A stretch of DNA of 48,456 bases from Candidatus Sabulitectum sp. (GCA_023145375.1 JAGLDY010000023.1:1-48456), one strand, 5' to 3'. Numbered from the stretch's first letter, positions 32,601 through 41,476 are shown. Numbers and translations: made by a program. Notes: generated from the sequence alone by a model not told the origin.

Positions 32601-34778
32601 GTGAAAATAGCAATTCCCACCAGTGACGGGAAGACGGTTTTCCCGGGAATGCTTGGGCAGGCAGGAAAGTTCTTTGTGTATTCCTTTGAGAACGGAAAGA
32701 TTAAACTTGTCGATGTAAGAAAGAATCCGTACGAAACAACACTGCAGCACCTGAAAACCCTTGACGTTTACAACGAGCTGAGTGACTGTAAGGTAATTGT
32801 ATCAAGCAGAATTGGAAAAAAGGGTATTGACAGGCTGATGCAGAGGAGTGTTTCGCTGCTTTTTCGGGAAGGTGAGATCTCTGAAGTTTTGTCTGAAATG
32901 GTTGGAGGAAAGATGTTTGAGTTAAAAAATCAATTTGTTTTCGCCCCTGTTAAGCTTGGATACAGCGCCGATGGTAAGGTAAATCAGAGGCATCTGTCGT
33001 TCTACAAGCCCAGAAGCATCCATGTGGCCGCCGTGATTCCTGAACCCCTGTACATCCACAAAGGGCTTAGAGAAATTCCCACCCAGTTGGGGATAGACCA
33101 CGAAGACAAAATACAAGGCCTGCAGGAACTCACAGGATTGATCCACAGCCAGGGTTCAAAGGTAATTGCACATCTTAACCATCCAGGTCGGATGGCTAAC
33201 CCAAAGATTCCCGGAAACTTCTTTGAGTCTGCAACTGATAAGCCGTGCGAGAATGGCGGTGCTACACCGGACAAACTGGACAAAGAGGGTACTGTAAGGG
33301 TAAAGCAGATGTTGGTAGACGCTTCTGTTCGGGCTGAAAAGGCGGGTTTTGACGCAATTGAACTTCAATTCGGCCACGGATACTTGATGGCTCAGTTCAT
33401 CTCACCTTCGGTCAATGACAGGACAGACGAGTATGGCGGTTCTTTCCAGCACCGTGTACGGTTTCCCATGGAAGTTCTCCAGGCCGTACAAGAATCTGTT
33501 GGCTTGCCTGTTGTTGCAAGAATCAGCGGTGATGAGATGACTTCTGACGGGATTAAGCTTCCCGACATGCTCATGTTCGCGAAGCTTCTGGAGGAAAACG
33601 GCATTGCTGCTATCCATGTTTCTGCCGGAAGCTTGTGCTCCACTCCGCCATGGTACTTTCAGCACATGTTCGTACCCAAGGGCAAAACGTGGGAATTCTC
33701 TTCAAAAATAAAGAGCAACGTTAGTGTTCCTGTAATGACCGTTGGACAGGTAAATGAGCTCAAAGACATAGACACAATAAACAACGGTGAAATGGCCGAC
33801 TATATCGCTGTAGGGCGAGCTCTGGTGGCGGATCCGGATTTCGTTGGCAAGTGTCTTGGCGAAGTGACCGGTAGCATTGTTCCATGTCTGGCCTGTGCGG
33901 AGGGATGTCTGGGGGGCGTTAAGGCCGGCAGAGGTCTTCAGTGTCTGGTCAATCCTCGTGTTGGCCGTGATGGTGAAGCAACGCCACTGCCGGAAGCGCA
34001 CAAAACCGTAGCCGTTGTTGGCGGCGGGCTTGCCGGAATGGAGGCAGCTGTTACCATTGCAAAACAGGGGCACAAAGTTACGCTTTACGAAAAGAACGAG
34101 CTCGGTGGCCAGTTTGTGTATGCCCCTCTTACACCCCACAAAAGATCGCTTAAAAAGCTACTTTCCTACTACGAAGCTGAACTCCGGTTTGCCGGGGTTC
34201 TGGTTGTTAAAAAAGAGATCAGGTCCATGAAGGAAATTGAGGGAAACAATGCAGTGGTGCTTGCAACCGGCGCAATTCCTGTCGTCCCGAATATTGAGGG
34301 GCTAAACCACTTTTTCTGGGCTGAGGTTCTCCTACAGGAAAATCTTCCTGAAAACAAAAATGTCCTGATAATCGGCGGTGGTTTGATAGGTGTGGATGTT
34401 GCAACGGCGCTTATTCCCGGGAACAACACAGTTACCATAGTAAAGAGAACGACAGATTTCGGTGAAGACATGGAGATGATCTCCAAAAAACTCTCACTGG
34501 CCATAATGAAGAAGAACAACACCGTGTTCAGCGATCACACAAACATCAGTAAAGTTGATGGTAAGACCGTCTATGCCGTTCGGGAGGGACAGGAAATACA
34601 GTTCAACGACATTGATCTTGTCGTTGTTTCAACGGGAATGAAAAGCTACAATCCTATACAAAAACACGAACACAGCAGTGTCCCCATTTTTGTTGCAGGT
34701 GATGCTGGAAGAGTTGCAGATGCCGAGGCAGCCATCAAGTCAGGTTACGATACAGCAATGAAAATACTTAAGCAGTGA
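32601..34778 (+). CDS. Fusion: NifX-like domain + Old Yellow Enzyme/2,4-dienoyl-CoA reductase-type flavoprotein with [4Fe-4S] and FAD/NAD domains
   Basis: 725 residues from GTG 32601. Residues 1-105 (M-K-I-A-I-P-T-S-D-G … F-F-V-Y-S-F-E-N-G-K-I) match the NifX/NafY/dinitrogenase iron-molybdenum cofactor fold, which binds metal clusters. Residues about 108-420 are the FMN TIM barrel of the OYE family (F-A-P-V-K-L-G, H-L-N-H-P-G-R, G-H-G-Y-L-M-A-Q-F-I-S-P-S-V-N-x-R-x-D-E-Y-G-G-S). A [4Fe-4S] site follows at C429, C432, C436 and C448, then dinucleotide folds at about 470 (V-V-G-G-G-L-A-G-M-E-A) and 588 (I-I-G-G-G-L-I-G-V-D). Apart from the NifX part this is the layout of dienoyl-CoA reductase and trimethylamine dehydrogenase. 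No standalone counterpart of the NifX part is nearby. Overlaps the sirtuin gene as GTGA. Confidence 0.88.
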   Translation: MKIAIPTSDGKTVFPGMLGQAGKFFVYSFENGKIKLVDVRKNPYETTLQHLKTLDVYNELSDCKVIVSSRIGKKGIDRLMQRSVSLLFREGEISEVLSEMVGGKMFELKNQFVFAPVKLGYSADGKVNQRHLSFYKPRSIHVAAVIPEPLYIHKGLREIPTQLGIDHEDKIQGLQELTGLIHSQGSKVIAHLNHPGRMANPKIPGNFFESATDKPCENGGATPDKLDKEGTVRVKQMLVDASVRAEKAGFDAIELQFGHGYLMAQFISPSVNDRTDEYGGSFQHRVRFPMEVLQAVQESVGLPVVARISGDEMTSDGIKLPDMLMFAKLLEENGIAAIHVSAGSLCSTPPWYFQHMFVPKGKTWEFSSKIKSNVSVPVMTVGQVNELKDIDTINNGEMADYIAVGRALVADPDFVGKCLGEVTGSIVPCLACAEGCLGGVKAGRGLQCLVNPRVGRDGEATPLPEAHKTVAVVGGGLAGMEAAVTIAKQGHKVTLYEKNELGGQFVYAPLTPHKRSLKKLLSYYEAELRFAGVLVVKKEIRSMKEIEGNNAVVLATGAIPVVPNIEGLNHFFWAEVLLQENLPENKNVLIIGGGLIGVDVATALIPGNNTVTIVKRTTDFGEDMEMISKKLSLAIMKKNNTVFSDHTNISKVDGKTVYAVREGQEIQFNDIDLVVVSTGMKSYNPIQKHEHSSVPIFVAGDAGRVADAEAAIKSGYDTAMKILKQ

Positions 34779-35503
34779 GACTGGCGGAAGCGGCAGAGCT
34801 GATAAAGACTGCTGAACATGTTACAGCATTCACCGGTGCGGGGATCTCCGTCGAAAGCGGAATCCCCCCTTTTCGGGGTGAAAACGGTCTCTGGAACAAA
34901 TTTGACCCCGCATTTCTGGACATCAGCTACTTTACGGACAACCCTCTTCTGTCGTGGAAACTGATCAAGGAGATCTTCTACGATTTCTTCGGGAAGGCAC
35001 AGCCCAACGCCGCCCACACGGCTCTTACTGAAATGGAGAGCAGGGGCCTTCTTAACTCTGTAATAACGCAGAACATAGACAACCTCCATCAGATGGCCGG
35101 GAGCAGGGTGGTGTACGAGTTTCACGGCAATTCCAGAAAACTGGTTTGCATTAGATGCGGGCAGATACAGAATGCTGACCAGACGGATATGTCCCACCTT
35201 CCCCCGAAATGTCCTGCATGCGGCGGAGTCCTGAAACCTGACTTTGTGTTCTTTGGCGAGCCGATCCCGGACCCTGCGGGATCAAGCTCATTTCGGGAGT
35301 CGGGAATTGCCGATGTTTTCATTCTCATCGGAACAACAGGGGAAATTATGCCGGCTTCCATTATTCCCATTCAGGCGAAAAGAAACGGTGCCCGGATAAT
35401 CGAGGTAAATACAGAGACCACAAACTACACCAGTTCAATTGTAGATATTGTTCTTCGTGGCAGAGCCACAGAAGTTATGAAAGAACTCTACAGCCTGCTG
35501 TAA
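34775..35503 (+). CDS. NAD-dependent protein deacylase, sirtuin (Sir2 family)
   Basis: 242 residues from GTG 34775. G-A-G-I-S at 21-25 and T-Q-N-I-D at 98-102 bind NAD; catalytic His117 lies in E-F-H-G-N. Zinc ligands are C125-x2-C128 and C146-x2-C149. It removes acetyl or longer acyl groups from lysines. E-S-G-I-P-P-F-R-G lacks the Ala-x-x-x-Tyr-x-x-Arg pattern of CobB-type desuccinylases, so plain deacetylation is likelier. Its translational coupling to a dienoyl-CoA-reductase-like flavoprotein suggests control of, or response to, acyl-CoA metabolism (inference). Confidence 0.93.
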   Translation: MRLAEAAELIKTAEHVTAFTGAGISVESGIPPFRGENGLWNKFDPAFLDISYFTDNPLLSWKLIKEIFYDFFGKAQPNAAHTALTEMESRGLLNSVITQNIDNLHQMAGSRVVYEFHGNSRKLVCIRCGQIQNADQTDMSHLPPKCPACGGVLKPDFVFFGEPIPDPAGSSSFRESGIADVFILIGTTGEIMPASIIPIQAKRNGARIIEVNTETTNYTSSIVDIVLRGRATEVMKELYSLL

Positions 35504-35539
35504 CAGTCTGATCCACCGTTCCGGCTTCCCGCGGTTTAC

Positions 35540-36001
35540 CTACTTCAACCTGCGCACAATTTCACAAGCCCGTTCAGGGGTCAATTTTACATGAGGTTCA
35601 CCGTTTACCAGCATTGCTGGAGCCTGGTCGCACAGACCAATGCACGGGGTTGTTTCTATTGTAATACGGTTATTCTCTGTAGTTTCAAAAGGTTCAACGC
35701 CGAATTCATCTGTAAGAGCCTGAAGTATTTCGCCCTGACCGGCCATCGCACAGCTGATGGTACTACATATTCTGATAATGTTTCTGCCTCTGGGTCTGGA
35801 GCTGAAGAAGCTGTAGAAACTAACCACACTGAATACCTCTGCTTCAGTCAAGCCCGTGACTGCGGCAATCTCACTTACTGCTTCCGGTGGAACATAACTG
35901 AGCTCATTGTTAACTCTGGTTAGAATCTGAATGATGCTCTCCCTGCTGTTTCCGAACTGCCCCACAGCTTCGGTTACTATCTCTTCTGCTCTTCGAGCCA
36001 T
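35540..36001 (-). CDS. NuoE-type [2Fe-2S] subunit of the NAD-linked formate dehydrogenase
   Basis: 153 residues. ATG 36001 with GGGAGA upstream; it follows directly on the stop of the decayed receiver gene. The thioredoxin-like fold binds [2Fe-2S] through C79-x4-C84 and C120-x3-C124. An N-terminal helical part (R-V-N-N-E-L-S-Y-V-P-P-E-A-V) is typical. It passes electrons between the NuoF flavin subunit and the rest of the complex. Last gene of the operon, convergent with the sirtuin gene. Hydrogenase subunits HydC/HoxE have the same fold, but no hydrogenase is nearby. Confidence 0.9.
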   Translation of the reverse strand: MARRAEEIVTEAVGQFGNSRESIIQILTRVNNELSYVPPEAVSEIAAVTGLTEAEVFSVVSFYSFFSSRPRGRNIIRICSTISCAMAGQGEILQALTDEFGVEPFETTENNRITIETTPCIGLCDQAPAMLVNGEPHVKLTPERACEIVRRLK

Positions 36002-36275
36002 CTACGAATCTCCCTTCGCGAGAACATCCCTGATGTTACCGATCAGAGCATAAGGCGAAACGGGTTTCTTAACAAACCTGTTAACCGGTAAGAAGTCTGG
36101 ATGTTCCCGGGGCTTGAACGTATAACCTGTTCTCTGAGTAGGTGATGATATCATAATCACTCAGGTTTCTCAACTATGATCTTTTTCAAAATATGGGCTT
36201 CTGTGGAAACTGACACAGCCTCGAACCCACGTGGTTTGAATCGTCATCAATAACAAGTATTGTGTTCTTGTTCAT
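36002..36275 (-). pseudogene. Decayed CheY-like receiver domain in the formate dehydrogenase operon
   Basis: Starts M-N-K-N-T-I-L-V-I-D-D-D-S-N (ATG 36275 after AAGGGAAT), a canonical receiver opening. It then shifts frame: another frame continues G-F-E-A-V-S-V-S-T-E-A-H-I-L-K-K-I, and a third gives the C-terminal half from 36154 (…F-L-P-V-N-R-F-V-K-K-P-V-S-P-Y-A-L-I-G-N-I-R-D-V-L) to TAG at 36002. The stretch with the phospho-acceptor Asp is missing and the total is about 90 codons instead of 120. Two deletions or frameshifts are implied. Its stop abuts the nuoE start. Confidence 0.8.
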
Positions 36276-36292
36276 TACAATTCCCTTTTGCC

Positions 36293-36895
36293 TTATCTGC
36301 TGGAACCTGCCGCCAGGTACCAGTTCTCATAGTCTTTTGGTGTATTCATGTTAATAAAAGATTTCAGTGCAGGATCATACTTTCTGATAATCGATTCAGA
36401 TATTTCTGTAACTGTTGCAGACCCGAAGAAACCGGTCACTTTACTGCCACCGGAATCGAGATACTTCGCTATCCTTTCAGAAAGAGAGCAGCTGTAAACC
36501 CCGCACAGAGGCTCATAATAGCCTCGTACAACTGGGATTATTATTTCGGTTCCGGATTTGATCTGTGATGTGAGATACCTTATTAAGCCCCTTTTAACAA
36601 AAGGCATATCGCAACCTGTCACGAACACATAGGGATTTTCAGCGGCAAGAATACCAGAGAGAATACCAACAAGGGGGCTTCTCCTTCCACGGACATCTTC
36701 GACTATTTTCACGTCCGGTCTGGTTTGTTCAAGCCCCCTGCCGGAGACCATAACTTCACCGAACATACCCCCCATCCGGTTGATAATGTGGTCAGTGATG
36801 GTTCCGCCGGAAGCAGGAAGAAGGTGTTTTGGAAAACCCATCCTGCTTGACTCTCCGCCGGCAAGGATCAGAAGTGAAACCCCTGTGCAGATCAT
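36293..36895 (-). CDS. mobA: Molybdenum cofactor guanylyltransferase (MobA)
   Basis: 200 residues. The ATG at 36895 overlaps the fdhD stop (ATGA); longer starts lie inside fdhD. The nucleotide-binding opening is L-I-L-A-G-G-E-S-S-R-M-G-F-P-K-H-L-L-P, and V-T-G-C-D-M-P-F holds the metal-binding Asp. It links GMP to molybdopterin to form the guanine dinucleotide cofactor needed by the formate dehydrogenase catalytic subunit encoded in the same operon. Confidence 0.93.
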   Translation of the reverse strand: MICTGVSLLILAGGESSRMGFPKHLLPASGGTITDHIINRMGGMFGEVMVSGRGLEQTRPDVKIVEDVRGRRSPLVGILSGILAAENPYVFVTGCDMPFVKRGLIRYLTSQIKSGTEIIIPVVRGYYEPLCGVYSCSLSERIAKYLDSGGSKVTGFFGSATVTEISESIIRKYDPALKSFINMNTPKDYENWYLAAGSSR

Positions 36896-37593
36896 AATCC
36901 AAGCCTCCATCTGCAGGAATAAACATTCATCCGTTCTCCACGAACAAAACCGCACAGGCATATTCCCAGCCGCTGTGCTTCTTCTGCAGCCTGCGCTGTG
37001 GGAGCAGAAACCGCTGCCACAGCTGGAATACCTGCCCTTGTTGCTTTTTCGATCATAGTTGAGTTCACCCTGGAGGAAAGTATTAAACAGGAATTCTGAA
37101 CATCAATGCCTTCTATATACGCATTTCCGACTGTTTTTTCCAGGCTGGCAAAACGGCTTACATCTTCGACAAAACACTTGATGGTTCCGCTAACACCCAG
37201 TGCCGACGAGTGGGTGCCTCCGGTCTCACCAAACACTTCACCGGCTACTGAGAACTCTGAAACCAGTTTAAGAACAGTATCAGCCGTTGCAGTGTAGTCC
37301 GATCGCACTGGAAGCGGTTTCTGTGGCAGTGCGTCTTCATCAAGACTGATGTGTATCACACCATTGTTGAGTTCTGAGAACGGAGGCTTTTGATCCCACA
37401 TCAGAAGTCCCTGTGTTATCAGATAGCCGTATGCCAGCTGAAGAGTATTGTCCGGTGAGCAGCTTACAGTGATCAGATCCTCTCCGTTGACACAGATGGT
37501 AACTGAAATCTGGGTGGCGAGTGCATCACTGCGCTCCTGTACTTCACCTGCTTCCACTGTAACAACCGCAACCTGCCGTGTCCTGTCTGTCAT
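36892..37593 (-). CDS. fdhD: FdhD-like formate dehydrogenase accessory protein lacking the CGxCG motif
   Basis: 233 residues from ATG 37593, overlapping fdhA as ATGA. FdhD normally carries sulfur from IscS to the Mo/W centre, using a cysteine in R-T-G-C-G-x-C-G. Here the matching stretch (K-P-L-P-V-R-S-D-Y-T-A-T-A-D) has no cysteine and looks shortened. T-G-G-T-H-S-S-A-L and L-I-L-S-S-R-V-N-S-T-M-I fit the family, but the usual H-E-D-V-G-R-H-x-A-L-D-K reads V-E-D-V-S-R-F-A-S-L-E-K. Cofactor binding may remain while sulfur transfer is lost or altered. Confidence 0.85.
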   Translation of the reverse strand: MTDRTRQVAVVTVEAGEVQERSDALATQISVTICVNGEDLITVSCSPDNTLQLAYGYLITQGLLMWDQKPPFSELNNGVIHISLDEDALPQKPLPVRSDYTATADTVLKLVSEFSVAGEVFGETGGTHSSALGVSGTIKCFVEDVSRFASLEKTVGNAYIEGIDVQNSCLILSSRVNSTMIEKATRAGIPAVAAVSAPTAQAAEEAQRLGICLCGFVRGERMNVYSCRWRLGL

Positions 37594-40277
37594 ACTCTGC
37601 TTACTTGACATGCCGCCACTTTTAGTTCGGGAATCTTCGACACTGGATCCAGAGAATCGTTTGTCAATACATTTGCAGCGGACTCTGCAAAGTGGAAAGG
37701 TACGAATATAGAGCCTTCAGCAACCATTTCAGTGGCTTTTACAGTCGTAATGATCTCACCTCTTCTGGTTGCTATTCGAACCGGGCCTCCAGCATTCAAC
37801 CCCAGTCGGCGAACATCTTCAGGATGAATTTCTGCGTACGCGCCACTGACAAACTCATTAAGTGCGTCCACTCTCCGTGTCATGCTTCCCGTGTGGTAGT
37901 GAAACAGTATTCTGCCTGTGGACAGGATGAAAGGGTACTGTTTATCCGGAGACTCTGCCGGTGGAATAAAGTCAACCGGATGGAATCTTCCCTTTCCTCT
38001 CTTGAAAGTTCCTTTGTGCAGGTATACTGTACCTGGGTCGGCACGATCGGTGCATGGCCACTGCAGCCCTGTCTCCTGTATCCGGTCGTGGTGAATACCG
38101 CCGTATATAGGTGTAACAGTTGCAATTTCGTCCATGATCTCCGCCGGATCTTTGTAGCTCATGGGGTAACCCAGCGCGGTGGAAATGTCGCAGATAATTT
38201 TCCAGTCGGCTTTTGCTTCACCTGGAGCCTCCAGTGCTTTCCTGACAAGTATGGCTCTGCGCTCCGTGTTAGTGAAGGTTCCGTTCTTTTCAGCGAAGGA
38301 AGCCGCCGGTAGGATCACATCCGCCTTTTCTGCGGTTTCGGTGAGGAAAATATCGAACACAACCACAAATTCCGCAGCATCAAAGGCTCGTCCGACGTGG
38401 TTGAGGTTGGGATCTGAAACCATAGGGTTCTCGCCCATGATAATAAGCCCTCTGATAGCACCGGACTCGAGTGAATCGATTATCTCCATCACGGTAAGTC
38501 CAGTGTCTGGAGAGAGTTTTCTTCCCCAGGCTTTCTCAAATTTTGCTCTGTTTGCTGGATCTGTAACTTTTTGATACCCGGGGTAAACGTCAGGAAGCCC
38601 TCCCACGTCACAGGCTCCCTGGACATTGTTCTGGCCCCGCAGGGGGTTAACACCACTGGATGGTTTCCCGATGTTTCCTGTAAGCATGGCAAGATTTGCA
38701 ACGGAAAGAACATTGTCTGTGCCGGTTATGTGCTGGGTAATACCCATTGAGTACACAATGGAAGACACCCCGGCACCTGCGTAGATCCTTGCTGCCTCCC
38801 TTATTTTCCCGGCTGGTATTCCCGTTATCTGTTCAACCCTTCCCGGTGTAAAGGCTTCGACAGCCCGGCGCATTGTCTCAAAATCTGTGGTTTTTTCTTT
38901 AATGAATGCAGTGTCGTGAAGGTTTTCGCTGATTATTACATTCATGATCCCGTTCAGCCACGCAACATCTGTTCCGTTCTTCTGCCTGAGCCACAAAGTG
39001 GCGTCCTTTACCAGGTCAATTCTTCTTGGATCAACCACTATGAGTTTCGCTCCGTGTTTTCGTACTGCTCGTCTTATCACCGTTGCTATCACAGGATGAG
39101 TCTCTGTGGTGTTGGACCCGGTGATAAGAATACATTCTGCATGCTCGAGGCCGGCTATGGAATTTGTCATTGCTCCTGATCCAAAAGCGGCAGCAAGACC
39201 GGTTACTGTTGAAGCATGGCACAACCTTGCACAGTGATCAACGCTGTTTGTTCCAATTCCTGCTCTCATCATTTTCTGGAACAGGTAGTTCTCCTCATTT
39301 GTTACTTTGGCTGAGCAAAGCCCGGCAATGGCTCCCGTCCCGTGTCTTTTCTTTATTCCCCCGATCTTTTCTGCTACAAGCGCAATAGCTTCACTCCATG
39401 TGGCCTTCTCCAGCGTACCGTTTCTTCTTATCAGGGGTGTTTTAAGCCTGTCATCTCTGTTTACGAATGTGTGGCCGAAACGACCCTTGACACATATAGA
39501 TCCAAAATTAGGCTCTGTATCGGCACCTTCAACTTTTACCAGTTTGTTGTTGTGGACCCACACATCAAGCTGACAGCCCACGCCACAGTAGGCACAGCTT
39601 GTACGGATCTTTTCCGCCTCCCAGGTTCTTACCCCTGGAGACTCTTTCTCTGAAATGGCTCCAGTGGGGCATATCTGTACACACTCTCCGCAACCGTCAC
39701 ATGACGAATTGCTCCACTCTGACACACCGGTACCCACGGACATCTGTGCTCCACGGTGAAGAGCAGCCAGGATTCCCTTACCCTGAATATCACTGCACGC
39801 CCTGATACACCTGGTGCACATGATACATTTTGAAGGATCGTACTGAAGCACAGGGGATGACCTGTCTATTGATCCAGGCAGGTCGAAGTTGTTCTCGAAC
39901 ATTCTGGACCGGTTATCAATTCCCAGTTTGTATGCCAGATCCTGCAGCTCGCAGTTTCCTGCGGCTTCGCAGACCAGGCAGTCACAATTGTGTGCTGCAA
40001 GAAGAAGGTTAACCATAACCGTTCTGGCCTGGATTACAGCAGGGCTGCGGGTGGAAACAACCATATTCTCGGAAACCGGCGTTACACAGGACGGAGGAAG
40101 CGTTTTCATTCCATCCACTTCAACAACACACACCCGGCAGTTTCCTGCACTTTCCAGTTTATTGTGATAGCACAGTCTGGGAATGTCTATACCGGCATCA
40201 AGACACGCTTCAAGAATAGTTGAGTCATTGGGTACAGAGCAGCGGTTTCCATCGATTGTTATAGTTACTTCAGACAC
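37590..40277 (-). CDS. fdhA: Formate dehydrogenase catalytic subunit, NAD-linked, Mo/W-bisMGD
   Basis: 895 residues from GTG 40277 (one base shared with the nuoF stop). N-terminal NuoG-like part: [2Fe-2S] C36, C47, C50, C64; His-Cys cluster H96, C100, C103, C109; two [4Fe-4S] clusters C151/154/157/161 and C193/196/199/203. Then the FdhF-type domain: [4Fe-4S] C228, C231, C235, C262, with Lys264 behind it. The active site is C-A-R-L-C-H with Cys353 in the place often held by selenocysteine, and His354. It oxidises formate or reduces CO2, with electrons exchanged through NuoE/NuoF. Cytoplasmic: no Tat signal. Confidence 0.96.
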   Translation of the reverse strand: MSEVTITIDGNRCSVPNDSTILEACLDAGIDIPRLCYHNKLESAGNCRVCVVEVDGMKTLPPSCVTPVSENMVVSTRSPAVIQARTVMVNLLLAAHNCDCLVCEAAGNCELQDLAYKLGIDNRSRMFENNFDLPGSIDRSSPVLQYDPSKCIMCTRCIRACSDIQGKGILAALHRGAQMSVGTGVSEWSNSSCDGCGECVQICPTGAISEKESPGVRTWEAEKIRTSCAYCGVGCQLDVWVHNNKLVKVEGADTEPNFGSICVKGRFGHTFVNRDDRLKTPLIRRNGTLEKATWSEAIALVAEKIGGIKKRHGTGAIAGLCSAKVTNEENYLFQKMMRAGIGTNSVDHCARLCHASTVTGLAAAFGSGAMTNSIAGLEHAECILITGSNTTETHPVIATVIRRAVRKHGAKLIVVDPRRIDLVKDATLWLRQKNGTDVAWLNGIMNVIISENLHDTAFIKEKTTDFETMRRAVEAFTPGRVEQITGIPAGKIREAARIYAGAGVSSIVYSMGITQHITGTDNVLSVANLAMLTGNIGKPSSGVNPLRGQNNVQGACDVGGLPDVYPGYQKVTDPANRAKFEKAWGRKLSPDTGLTVMEIIDSLESGAIRGLIIMGENPMVSDPNLNHVGRAFDAAEFVVVFDIFLTETAEKADVILPAASFAEKNGTFTNTERRAILVRKALEAPGEAKADWKIICDISTALGYPMSYKDPAEIMDEIATVTPIYGGIHHDRIQETGLQWPCTDRADPGTVYLHKGTFKRGKGRFHPVDFIPPAESPDKQYPFILSTGRILFHYHTGSMTRRVDALNEFVSGAYAEIHPEDVRRLGLNAGGPVRIATRRGEIITTVKATEMVAEGSIFVPFHFAESAANVLTNDSLDPVSKIPELKVAACQVSRV

Positions 40278-41476
40278 TACTCATCACTTCCTCTGCGGTG
40301 ACTCTGGTAATTCTCATGGTGAAACTCTGCGAAACCAGTTACTATGTCCACAAAACAGTTTGCCGCAGTCTGCCCAAGACCACACTTGCTTGTTGCTTTC
40401 ATCACTTCGGTCAGGGTGAAGTAGTTTTTCAGTTCCTCCATGGAACCCACATCACCTGATACAATATCCTGAACAGCCCTCTGAAGTTGAGGGAGACCTT
40501 CTCTGCAAGGGGTGCACTGACCACAGGATTCGTGTACAAAAAACTCCATAAAGTTTTCCAGAACGCCCATCATTTCAACTGAGTTGTTGAAAACGATCAC
40601 TGACCCGCCTGGGGGAAGCCCCTTGAAAGAAAGTGGCTGGTCAAGATCAGAACCGCTAACCGTTCTTCCACTGGCCCCGCCCACCTGAACCGCCTGGACA
40701 TCAACCGCCCCGGCCAGACCAAGTAGTTCTTTCAGGGGAGAACCCATGGATAACTCATAAACCCCCGGTCTCTCAACATCTCCGGAAACACTGAACAATT
40801 TGGTTCCCGAACACTCCCCCAGCCCAAGTTCGGCGTACCAATGGGCACCGTTAAGTACAATATGGGGAATCGCACACAATGTTTCTACATTGTTCACAAC
40901 CGTGGGCATGTCTTGATAACCACTGGTAACAGGATAGGGCGGTTTGTTTCTAGGCAGGCCGCTCTTTCCTTCCAGACTCTCCAGAAGAGCTGTTTCCTCA
41001 CCGCAGACATAGGCTCCGGCACCAAGGCGGATCTCCACATCGAAAGTGTATTCAGTGTTCTGAATGTTTTTACCGAGAAGCCCGTTGGCCGTCATGCGTT
41101 CTCTAGCTTTATTAATCACCGGCATGAGGTAGGAGTACTCGGCCCGGAGGTAGATTATTCCAATGGAACTGCCAATGGAGTAGCCGGCGACAGCCATGCC
41201 CTCTATCAGTCTTTCTGAGTAATTTTCAAGAAGAACTCTGTCTTTGAAAGTACCCGGCTCGCCTTCGTCGGCATTGCACACAACGAATTTTACTTCGGAA
41301 ACGGCAGCAGATGCCAGCTCCCATTTAAAACCTACAGGAAATCCCGCTCCGCCACGACCTCTGATCCCGGAATCTTTCATCAAGTTAACAACATCTGCCG
41401 GACTCATCGTCAGTGCTTTTAAAAAACCCGCGCCAAACTCCGGCTGCTCTTCGGCAAGCAGAACTTTTTTCTCCAT
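40277..41476 (-). CDS. NuoF-type NADH/FMN subunit of the formate dehydrogenase
   Basis: 399 residues. The flavin/NADH site has G-R-G-G-A-G-F-P at 40-47, C-N-A-D-E-G-E-P-G-T-F-K-D-R at 67-80 and G-A-G-A-Y-V-C-G-E-E-T-A-L near 152-164. The [4Fe-4S] site is E-S-C318-G-Q-C321-T-P-C324 with C365. It lacks the N-terminal thioredoxin-like and C-terminal ferredoxin extensions seen in HydB of bifurcating hydrogenases, so simple NAD-linked activity is the default reading. First gene of the operon; ATG 41476. Confidence 0.95.
   Translation of the reverse strand: MEKKVLLAEEQPEFGAGFLKALTMSPADVVNLMKDSGIRGRGGAGFPVGFKWELASAAVSEVKFVVCNADEGEPGTFKDRVLLENYSERLIEGMAVAGYSIGSSIGIIYLRAEYSYLMPVINKARERMTANGLLGKNIQNTEYTFDVEIRLGAGAYVCGEETALLESLEGKSGLPRNKPPYPVTSGYQDMPTVVNNVETLCAIPHIVLNGAHWYAELGLGECSGTKLFSVSGDVERPGVYELSMGSPLKELLGLAGAVDVQAVQVGGASGRTVSGSDLDQPLSFKGLPPGGSVIVFNNSVEMMGVLENFMEFFVHESCGQCTPCREGLPQLQRAVQDIVSGDVGSMEELKNYFTLTEVMKATSKCGLGQTAANCFVDIVTGFAEFHHENYQSHRRGSDE

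Noticed and set aside
39200-39230. Possible selenocysteine in the formate dehydrogenase catalytic subunit
   Set aside because: The active-site codon at position 353 reads Cys (TGC); the gene has no internal TGA.
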